DNA from: Hippasteria phrygiana
Taxonomy: Eukaryota > Echinodermata > Asteroidea > Valvatida > Goniasteridae
Reading direction: 5' to 3'
DNA: 64,000 nucleotides
Assembly (NCBI GenBank): GCA_037893225.1
Contig: JAZGUH010000421.1
Coordinates: 62,001 to 126,000, forward strand
Shown here: positions 38,367 to 64,000 of the stretch, one piece after another
How positions within the stretch are numbered: the first letter of the stretch is position 1
Layout: each line of letters starts with the position of its first letter
Program-made: the position numbers and the translations under genes
The notes under the pieces: model-generated
The model's input: only the letters and a program-made list of their open reading frames with translations
Database searches by the model: none
Told to the model about the DNA's origin: nothing

Positions 38367-40744
38367 TAAAGAAACTATAATTGCTAAAAATAGGCCGCGT
38401 TTCGAGAAGAACATACAACATGTACTGTAACGATTCGAGCGGTTGTTCTGTTTTAGAGTGGTGACAATCTCTATCGTGCGCTGTTTCACTCAGCGGTAGT
38501 TCCAGATACCAGACAGGGAAACCACCACTGGCCGTGCGTCGCTACGTTGCGGCTTGCCCCGAATCACGTGGTCTAGCAACAACGGTACTGACATGCATAA
38601 TAATGATCAGTCTGGCACGACCGGCGCACGCTGTGCATCTTAGATTGAGCGAAGACGGGGTACAAGGATCTATGCAAATCAACGCGCAAAAGGCTTATTA
38701 TGTGATGACCTGAATATATTAACGGGTCGGGATGTAGGGCTAAAATGTAAACATGCATGGCCCAGCGAGCCATACTGTCAAGTCACCGAGCACGCGATAA
38801 GCGATTATCGCACAACAACTAGTGACTGTGAACGACCGTTTGGTGTGTTCATCCATGGTTCATCTATGCAGGAAGGGTTTGTGTTTTTCATGGTGTGTTT
38901 ACCGACTGGGTTCGGTAAACACTAAATTTGTGAACCTGTGCCTCTCTGTTTTTAATTTCAATAACAACTTCGCCTCCAATTTCCAAATCACTCGTCGCAG
39001 CCTAGAAGTACATGACAAAACCTCTCAAGTTGGCTTTGGATAAAGCCTGACCGACGAGGTACTGAAGAAGGACGCTCAGGGCCAGTATCAATTCGTTTGT
39101 TTTTAGCAAGCCCCATATATAGGCTATTTTTAGCAGCCGATCGAGGACGGGAATTCTTGCAGTCCGGGAGCCCTATGTCTCAGTACAATCGGGGTACGAG
39201 CTAGGCTACTCATGGCGAATCTTACATCCAGTTAGAGAGGTTGGGGCAAATAGGTAGGAAAGAGTGGTTGGGGCAAATATGAATGGAAATAGGGATATTT
39301 AAAAACCATCATAAACCATATAATTGAACTTAATTTCAGAGTACGAATTTCACTTTTGAAAAATGCGTCCGTGATTCTCGACAGTGCTTTTGAGTATTAC
39401 TTTTGACATGAATCACACATGTGATGCAGAAGTATAATCCCCAACAATATCCCCAATAAAACCACCAGTGTCACGTTTATTTAACACTAAACAGAGAAAT
39501 ATGTTTTGCATTTTTATGTTCCTTCCAAAGATCTTAGTATAAAACTACTCGGCTACACATACGATCTTCGGTTTCTTCCCACAAACCTATCGCCGCGTAT
39601 GATGTCATGGGGTCGCCGACTGATTGACGCGCCATGTTGTTGGAAGGTTATGAATATTAACACAAACAAACTTATTTGCATATTACAGCCGCGCCCACAT
39701 TTTGCAGGATTCCCAAGACGATAGTGCGAGCCCATAAGTTATTCTAATCGTACCGTCAGAGGGCGCACTGCATAGAACGAATGGCGACGCTACACGATCC
39801 ATTATCGATCACTGTCGTCTTGAACCAAGACTAGCTGCGCTGCAGCTGAGGGGAGTCGGGAGGGGCGGCGATAGAGGGCGCCATTTTTGCAATGGCCAGG
39901 TGACCCGTTGGCGTTGCATCATCCAATGATCCGTGTCACCATTTAGGCCGTGGGCCGAGTCGCAAAAAGTGCTTTAGTTTTTATTTTCGTAACGTACCTC
40001 GGCAATATACCTGCAAATCATATTAAAACGAAGCCAAAAATAGACTGAATTGTGTGAACCTTGTTCTTTTTGTCTTGTTTTGTTTGCTTTTATGTAGTAG
40101 TAAAAAGTTCGGGCAAATAAAATTCCTTCAAAGCTCTATTTTTTGGAGTACGTGGCTGTCAAAAAAGTCGGGTCCCTCTGCTATCGATCAATGTTAACAA
40201 TGTATTGGAGCGTCTGGTAACAAGATGTTGCGCAATCCAAGATGGCGACGTCCAGAGGGGACGGACATGACATGCATTCGTGATTTCGGTGCATAATACA
40301 TGTTGCACAATCGGGGCTCGGACAACTCGACCGTTGGCCGACTCGACTCGAGACAACTCGACCGTTGAGACAACTCGACCGTTCAGACAACTCGACCGTT
40401 TTTTTGTCAAATGGGAAGACAAGTCGTCCGTTGAGACAACTCGTCCGTTGAGACAAGTCGACTCGTAGATAGGGGAATTGGTTGTGGAAGGAACGGCACG
40501 GGGTGACTTTTGATGGGCAGGACAGCGCTGTCGTTTTGGACGGAGCTTGGGTACACAGGGGGCCAGGATGGACGCAGGCATGACAGGGGGCCGGGTAACG
40601 TGAATTGTCGTGCCGGTCTATATTTTGTGGCACGGGGCTGGGATTGGATATATATGCGGGGCCGGGAAGTTTTCTTTTTGCGGGGTGATGGTTGATGGGC
40701 CGGACAGCGCTGTCGTTTTGGACGGGGCTGGGGTACACAGGGGA

Positions 40745-41902
40745 CCCGGTGTCATGCCAAAAAGTGTCCGGTGCCAAATACTGTCCGCTCATTAGCATAC
40801 TGCTCTCTGATTGGTCAAGTGGGTATTACGTCGTCGCGATACCGGAAGCTTGCTAAATAGTGTCCGGATCGCGTCCTTGCCGTCAAGCTATCAACACTGC
40901 GTGACGATAAGTTCTCATTCGCATCTTTTAATATCATCTTTTTGGGTTTATTTTACCTCTTTTATTAAGGGGATAAAAGTGTGATGACCCGGTCTTTACC
41001 ACGTCAATAATAACCGAGGAGGGGCGTGACCGCTGTTAATGGATCGAGCCGAAGGCGAGGTCCATTAACAGCGGTCACGACCCTTCGAGGTTATTATTGA
41101 CTGGTAAAGACCGGGTCATCACATTTTTATCCCCATTCATAAATGCCTTCTTACGAAAAATGCAAAAACCTCCCGTAAAAAGGACAAAATGCGAAGCTTT
41201 TTCACCCCACTTTTTCTCCCATTTGCTCAGTACAAACACATGGGCGTGAAGGCGCTCCGCGCCTGTCTGTCGCGTGCGCGTACGCACACGCACGGGATGC
41301 AGCGTTTTATACGCGTTTTTAGCGTTGTCTTACATTATGAAATTCAGTACATCTTGTGCGCGCACCTACTACGCTCTCCCTGTTGCGTATTGGCTGAGAA
41401 CAACTGGTTATGACGCGCCGTGTTTAAACAACTTCCAGCCGTGTTTAAACAACCGTTTAAACACACCCACGTGACATGCTCTCGACCAATAGGGATAGTG
41501 AAACGCACTGAGGCATTTATGAATGTTGATTTTTATGAATTTGACGAAAGGGCAATGAGCAGCATTAAAATAACAATTATTCTCACTTTCTGGAATGTTG
41601 ATTTTTATATTCGGCAGCAATTTAGCGGACAGTATTTGGCAAGGAACGGACAGTATTTGGTAGCGTGCTTTGTGTGTCTGTGGGTGTTCATATTGTGCTG
41701 TGCATATTATGCAACGTATACGTTGCAACGCATGCATGAGCGGACACTTTTTAGCAGCGGACACTATTTGGCATGTAATACATGCCAAATAGTGTCCGTG
41801 TCTTTTGCGCGTGCTCAGCGGCCAGTATTTGACCAATCAGAGAGCAGTATGCTAATGAGCGGACAGTATTTGGCACCGGACACTTTTTGGCATGACACCG
41901 GG
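40745..41902. repeat. Nested inverted repeat (CCCGGTGTCATGCC ends)
   Basis: The left arm CCCGGTGTCATGCCAAAAAG and its inverse at the right end (to 41902) continue for about 70 bp through GTGCCAAATACTGTCCGCTC and CTCTCTGATTGGTCAA. Shorter copies of the GCCAAATA(C/G)TGTCCG word recur inside (for example near 41780). It is probably another non-autonomous element nested in the 2.16-kb foldback. Confidence 0.7.
40969..41134. repeat. 166-bp near-perfect palindrome
   Basis: Arms of about 75 bp (GGGGATAAAAGTGTGATGAC ... inverse) meet at GATCGAGCCGAAGGCGAGGTC. It would extrude as a strong hairpin. It is non-coding. Confidence 0.85.
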
Positions 41903-42481
41903 ATGAGGGATTAGAATAACACTTTGATAACAAACTACATTTTGTAATCCACTAGCCTCTACACTGGCCATCATCAACTGAGATGTTTAAGAATACCGGC
42001 CTATCACCGCATCGGTGCGGCGATAAATACCGGTGCGGCTGCCCGCCCGCGGCCGTGCACCGTGCATGCCGCGTCGCTCTCGCGGGCCTGCACGCGCTGG
42101 GTCCCGGCGTCGCGCTCGCCGTGCATGCCGTGTCACCGTACAAAACACCGACCGGGTCCCCGCGCACGGTAATACCACACATTCTGAACCATTCATTCTG
42201 GGCCACGCGCACACGCAAATACCCAAACATTGACGGGCAACCTGTGTTGAAAATACCACGCGCTCCGCTAGCTACATCATGTACAACGCATCGCACGGTC
42301 GAGTTGTCTCCATGTCAAAGTCGACTTGTCTCAACGGACGACTAATTGGTAAACGGTCGAGTTGTCTGAACGGTCGAGTTGTCTGAACGGTCGAGTTGTC
42401 TGAACGGTCGAGTTGTCTGAACGGTCGAGTTGTCTCAAGTCGAGTCGGCCAACGGTCGAGTTGTCCGACATCCGCACAATC

Positions 42482-45400
42482 TGCCAAAGGAAAAAGTGTT
42501 CCCCTTTACTGAAACGTCATGGAACAAGGTGACACACTGTGTGCAAAGGGGGAACAACTGGACAGCAATTTCGCCGAGATCGCTCGTGCAGTAGCGGCGA
42601 CTGCGGATGTTTATCCGCGGCCGCGTTAACAAGCGCTGGGTTTTATCATTCATGGTTTCATCGGGAATGCTGTGTAATCTCACTTATTTCATTACTTTAT
42701 TAAAATTGTAAGCCAGGCATCTCGACTAGTAATATTATTTGTTAACAAGATATAAAGACTTCATTCAGTAGTAAGTAAAATTAAGGCATACTTGTATGGG
42801 GGAAGGGCGGTAGCTTTATCCGAACAAATCAATTTTAAACCTTTTTACGATATTGAACAATTTTCGCATAATTCCAAAGACATGTATTTTTTCAAAGAAT
42901 TTTATGAAAATCAGGTCAGAAGGAACGAGTACAGAACCAACCCCCCCCCCCCCTCCAAAATATAATAAAATAAAGTTAAATTAAATTAGTATTAATGAAA
43001 CCATGCCCGACAACGTTTTGAAATTATAGCTCGTGGTGGCCCATACATTTTTACGAGGAATCTGGGTTAAATATTATGGGTGCACATTTTCATTTTTACT
43101 ACTAGTACTACAAGCTATATTAGCTCATTATGAGAACCAAAGCAAACATTTAAGTGAGACTGAGTTGTTCTAGTAATCCTTATGTTCATCTTAATTGTCT
43201 TTACTAGTTAAAGATGCTTTCTGTGTTTTTAGTGTAGTTTAATTTATTTAAAAAGAAAGCAAATACGTATTTAACTTGTGCTTCATATCAGAATATTCCT
43301 GAGGTATTTATTGTTTATAGTAGTCTTATCAGTATACAGATGTACACACCTGTTCCCTGTCATTCTACCTCATTTTAAAAAGGCAACTTAAGTTTGAAGT
43401 ATTCTAATGAAACTCGTCATTTGCTATAGAGCAGCATGCATGATAAATTATAAACCTTTAAAGTAGTTCAAATTGTTCTTAAATTTACTTTTTTAAACCA
43501 TTGCATTAGAAACAAAATTGTTCAGTACCCTGAACAAAAACGTTTGTTGGGGGGGGGGGGGGGGGTGTTTCCAGACAGACTAATCACCCCTTGTAAAATT
43601 ACACCTGTATTGCAAGAGTGTTAGATTGAGTACAATTTTTCCTTTTTATCATTTCAAGAATATCTACAAAAATATAATCCACCAATTTTTTTTGAAAATA
43701 ACTTAGAAGTGTAATTTCTCAAATTTCACATGCTGATCATGGAATGGACAAGAATAAATTTGTTAATATATGAACATGTTAACTTTTGTCAGCAATTTCT
43801 CTTTTTTCATGCGTTATTAATACATGTACTTACTAAAACAAGAATTGCAAAGTACAACACCTTGGAAAGTGATTTTAGCCATTGAAATTATTAATTCAGA
43901 ATTGTTTACTCCTTTCAGTCTTGAATTGAAAATTCACTTCTAACAGTTATTGGAAAAAATTGGGCACTGACCGTTATCTTGCAACATTAATTTTAAAAAT
44001 AGATGGCCACAGTCCACTGTTCTTCTCAGACCTTACAGTTCCAGTTGAAGAATGGCATAATTAAGTTATAAAACAGTCACCGATATTTAACATTTTGAGT
44101 GAATATCACACATTGTATTGTCCATCAAGGAACAAGACTGAAGAATGAGTGGCCTTAAATTACGTAATGGTTGATGGCATATTAAGAAAGAGATCCCTTA
44201 GTAGTACTTGCATTTGGTCATGTTAAGTAATGGAAGACACTTTCTCGAAGGAAAATTACTTTAGCTCCAATGTCTGCTGAAAATCCAAATAGCTTCATCA
44301 GGGCCGCTTCATCAGGGCCGCCTCGTCAGTGAAATTTAACAAGGCATAAGCACAACATGCAACATAGAAAGCCAAACTAATTGCCTGGACTCAAAAAATA
44401 AGGTCACGGTAAAATCAGGTTGCCTTTCTTCCTTGATGAATAAATGGAGTGCCCAGTCGATCCAGTCCATGGTGAAGTCCAACAGGGCATGCACAAAAAG
44501 GCGTGCACAAAAGTTTTTTCTGCGTTGATCATGCTGGTGAAATTTCTATGGGCACTTTTGAAAGATCCTTTGTCCTTCAGTGACTGGTGGTAGACCCCTT
44601 GTGCTGAAAAAAAACCAATTATAAATACATGTACATGTAAAATGAATATTCAAGATGGCTGGGTCCTTCTCTCATAGTTTGCCAATATCTCCAGGATGTC
44701 CTGAAACTCCTGATAAAGGCCAATTAACGAAATTTATTGGAAAATGTTGAACTTGTCAGGCAAATTTTTTGGAAATAACTTGCTGGAACATGTTATGTTG
44801 TGCAAAATCAACCCAACCAATGTGGGTTTTTTTAGGGGCGGGGTGGTTAAAGGGCGCAACAGTTTGGCTCATTGTTTTTGGAATTATTTAAAATATTCAA
44901 CGGAAAGAATGCAACGTCCTGCCTCTACTTTTTTTCACCATATCTTACTTCAATGATGGTTAGTCATCATTGCAGATATATGTTGAAAAGGAAAAAAAAA
45001 CAAGAATTTAGGACAGAAAATTTCTAAAAATGGTCATGAGTCACCATAGACATTGTACATATAACTAACACAATGGCGTCTCAATACTACATTCTTTCCT
45101 ATTCAACTAGTTTCCTTTGAAAACATAACATTCATAAAGTGATGACTTTACACAGTGTGTAAGACCTTTTCTCAACAGAACACCCCCCCCCCCCACAAAC
45201 CCCAAAATAAACTAAATACTAACCTCCCAACATTTCATTTTAAAAAGAACACTGCCATAATGACCATGACAGCAGTCTCGACCAACACTAGACCTGCACT
45301 GCAGACGAAAATGCAGTTCTGCTAGTAATCCTTGTAAGTTGTAACTTGTATAACGTTAGGGCCCTTGCAAAGGCCTACATGATGCACATGAAAAATGATG

Positions 45401-45960
45401 AATACATGGGACCGAGTCTTCGTTGTATGTAGTTTGAAAAATCAACCAAAACATGCCTGACCATTGCATCAATCTATCGATAATATACGGGGGAAATAAC
45501 CTCACCTTCATTACACTTGCAGCCTTGCTTGAAAGTATTGCGTCAGCGACCTGAAATGGAGGGTGCATAAACTGTACGTGCACCCACGCAGCTACGAAGT
45601 AAACATGACACAAACGGCCTCAAACACTCGTTGTTTTGACGTATTTCTAAAGAAAATATTTTCAAACTCAGGAAACCTGCAAGAGCTATGACACATTCTG
45701 TCCCAGATTTTGTGTTTTGAAGTTTTAACTTTCCTCTGTCAGGTCGACAATTGTAAGAAATATCGCCGAAGTCCACGTTAGAACCGCTCTCTTATGCATC
45801 GCTCTCTCGTAGTCTCCTGCGGTTGCTGAATTTACGTAAACAACGGCGCGGTACTATGGAGACTAGTGTATGGCTCCCAGACGTCACATACACACGGTGA
45901 ACTGCGCCAGACTAGTCACTTTTCCGCCTCTTTCCGTGAGAAGAAATCAATTTTTTTCAA
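42482..45960. other. AT-rich body of the 6.18-kb element, no gene seen
   Basis: This has homopolymer runs of C (42942, 45183) and G (43550) and no exon or domain that I can support. Confidence 0.5.
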
Positions 45961-46196
45961 AAGTTTGAGAGTGTTGTGCTCATTAACAAACAAGATTCAC
46001 AACTAAGAACAACCCAAATACTATCTGTGATATTTATTTCTATTGAACAAACCAAAAAGAAATCATCCTCCTTAGGTACGTTACGAAAGAAGCTCTTTTT
46101 GGGCCTTGGCCCACGGCCTAATTTACATTTAGGTTGTGTTGCTAAATCACCTTTTTGTGCTTTTCGACCAAGTAGGAGATAAAAGTTACATTAGAC

Positions 46197-62743
<16,547 letters not shown>

Positions 62744-62864
62744 GTAATATTGCATATATTCATTCATGTAACACGGCACAAGGATTGGTCGAAATAACTT
62801 CTTTATGGATGGTTCTAACTGGTTACACTCTAGAGTATAAATTAAATGATGAGTATACGCACAC

Positions 62865-63094
62865 ACAAGTGTGTAAACACCTTCAATCACAGTGTGTAAA
62901 CACCTTCAATCACAGTGTGTAAACACCTTCAATCACAGTGTGTAAACACCTTCAATCACAGTGTGTAAACACCTTCAATCACAGTGTGTAAACACTTTCA
63001 ATCACAGTGTGTAAACACCTTCAATCACAGTGTGTAAACACCTTCAATCACAGTGTGTAAACACCTTCAATCACAGTGTGTAAACACCTTCAAT
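62865..63094 (+). repeat. 23-bp minisatellite in the last visible DARS1 intron
   Basis: About 10 copies of CACAGTGTGTAAACACCTTC AAT, nearly identical. Confidence 0.95.
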
Positions 63095-64000
63095 CGTGGA
63101 CCTCCTATTGTCCTCCTGTTGTTTTTACTTTTTGGCAAGGACACTCATCGGTTTTTGTACACGATGATTTTCAAACGGGGACCTTTTTGAACCGGGGACC
63201 TATATTGTTAAAGTTCCCCTATTGAATGCAAAAGCAAACCCAACTACGCACACAGTCTAGCACCGTAATTGTGGGGACATACACCGGTCGTACGATAGAC
63301 GTTGTTGGGGCCAAAATCGTTATGGGGACAGAGAAATGGCCCCCATAACTCGGTCCTAATTTGCCTAACAAATAAAAACGCCTTCGCTACGCATTGTACA
63401 CCTACCCCTAGTTGTGTTACACTGGTCGTTCGATAGATGTGGGACTAAAACACGGTGGGGGACACAACCATTTTCTCACAACTCTTCTAATTTGCCTAGC
63501 GATAAAAACTTGCCCACAACGAGGTCCCTCCCATGGCATTAGTGTCTCAGCACTCGCAAACTACTTTCATGAGTAGTGGGGAACTTTTAAAGATAGACAT
63601 GGACCGTCCATGCTCTTTTCAGGTTTCACCCCGAAAAAATATTTGATTTTTAATTACTATTTTTCTATAGATACAAAAGTTATTCACTTCTTAATGAAAC
63701 AATGAAGGAAAAGCCCACCCATGTTTAGTTATCTGATAATAAGGTAACAAATATCCATTATTTGTGACTGTACTAAAACATATGTGCATATCTTTGTGTG
63801 CATTAGATGCTTGTGCATTAGATGCATGAAAGCAACCATCAATAATAGCCTTTTTGGGAGGGTTGCTGACACAAAATAGCAAAAAGTAGGTTTTTCATTA
63901 AAATTTAACATTTCAGAAGAAAGTACTTAGAAGTCCCAGGTAGATAATGTAAAGACTGGGCTCTCTTGGCTCTAACTCCAGCTGGGTTGGTTGATTGAAA
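63095..64000. other. Intronic DNA, no exon seen
   Basis: I searched for the expected motif 3 exon of AspRS and found none; the sequence is probably still the intron after exon 13. Confidence 0.55.

Larger units (their letters stand above)
36989..38712. mobile_element. 1.7-kb transposon remnant with THAP and SAP genes
   Basis: The sequence is present in unit 2 and absent from the same place in unit 1 (26658). Outer inverted repeats AATAAGCCTTTTGCG (left, from about 36996) and CGCAAAAGGCTTATT (right, to about 38699) are supported by a subterminal inverted block CACGTGATTCGGGGCAAGC. Inside, a THAP-domain frame runs rightward and a SAP-domain frame leftward, tail to tail. No clean target duplication is visible at the ends, so the unit 1 state could be a deletion rather than the original empty site. 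Confidence 0.75.
36782..39833. mobile_element. MULE-like element (TAGTCTTGGTTC ends), unit 2 copy
   Basis: This is the allelic or duplicated counterpart of the element in unit 1, with the same 9-bp flanks GCTGCGCTG (36773-36781 and 39834-39842). Its right arm is uninterrupted, which supplies the empty site for the foldback insertion, but it holds the THAP/SAP insert at 36989-38712. Confidence 0.8.
40313..42473. mobile_element. 2.16-kb foldback with 17-bp repeat arms and 8-bp target duplication
   Basis: The inverted ends share TCGGACAACTCGACCGTTGG and continue into arrays of a 17-bp word (ACAACTCGACCGTTGAG) on the left (to about 40470) and its inverse on the right (from about 42296). Perfect 8-bp repeats GCACAATC flank it (40305-40312 and 42474-42481). 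An 8-bp duplication fits hAT- or P-type mobilisation. No gene is visible inside. Confidence 0.8.
39944..46120. mobile_element. 6.18-kb element with TAGGCCGTGGGCC ends
   Basis: The inverted ends TAGGCCGTGGGCC are followed in both arms by imperfectly matched sequence including TTTCGTAACGTACCT (about 57 bp in total). It is flanked by ATT on both sides (39941-39943 and 46121-46123). The uninterrupted site CACCATTTACATTTAG is kept in unit 1 near 33050. A 3-bp duplication is compatible with PIF/Harbinger- or CACTA-like enzymes, but no transposase is present. The body is a patchwork containing nested foldback elements (40313-42473) and an AT-rich remainder. Confidence 0.82.

Overview
This window is eukaryotic: a repeat-dense, intron-rich metazoan locus. 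The only clearly functional gene is the 5' and middle part of a cytosolic aspartyl-tRNA synthetase gene (DARS1-like, + strand, 13 phase-compatible coding exons, 46197-62743); its last exon(s) lie beyond the right edge. The AspRS resembles animal cytosolic enzymes. The transposon mix (hAT/ZBED, THAP, CR1/Jockey-like LINE, many foldback MITEs, C/G homopolymer runs, ACATGTA-rich AT DNA) suggests a marine invertebrate, perhaps an echinoderm or another non-vertebrate deuterostome. That placement is an inference with low certainty. All coordinates were read by eye.

Layout. 1-12834: a 217-bp satellite of about 59 monomers with near-identical higher-order repeats of about 5.2-5.5 kb, ending in an 11-bp minisatellite. 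13089-14808: the 5'-truncated, frameshifted 3' part of a non-LTR retrotransposon. 14999-15575: two EGF-like exons on the minus strand, one frameshifted. 16040-20600: a dispersed repeat with a roughly 600-bp tandem unit full of TGACGTCA palindromes, plus an internally deleted relative. 22516-25033: a decayed hAT (ZBED-type) transposase on the minus strand.

25453-48833 is a tandem duplication of a roughly 5.16-kb unit. Unit 1 (25453-35772) carries a 5.15-kb foldback element. Unit 2 (35773-48833) carries a 1.7-kb THAP/SAP transposon and a 6.18-kb TAGGCC-ended element. In each case the sister unit shows the site without the insert. The unit also holds several inverted-repeat elements with legible target-site duplications (9 bp, 9 bp and 11 bp).

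The proposed first coding exon of DARS1 (20 nt, MSEARE plus GG, then GTAAGT) lies inside this duplicated unit and so exists twice (33121 and 46197). The 6.18-kb element ends 76 bp upstream of the ATG of the copy nearest the rest of the gene. Downstream, the DARS1 introns hold large minisatellites (17, 15 and 23 bp), MITEs, a tRNA-derived SINE, and two local tandem duplications that copy exon edges with their splice sites: nine consensus 5' splice sites after exon 7 and three 3' splice sites before exon 10. The tandem 5-kb units and the satellite blocks could partly be assembly artefacts such as uncollapsed haplotypes; read depth would decide.
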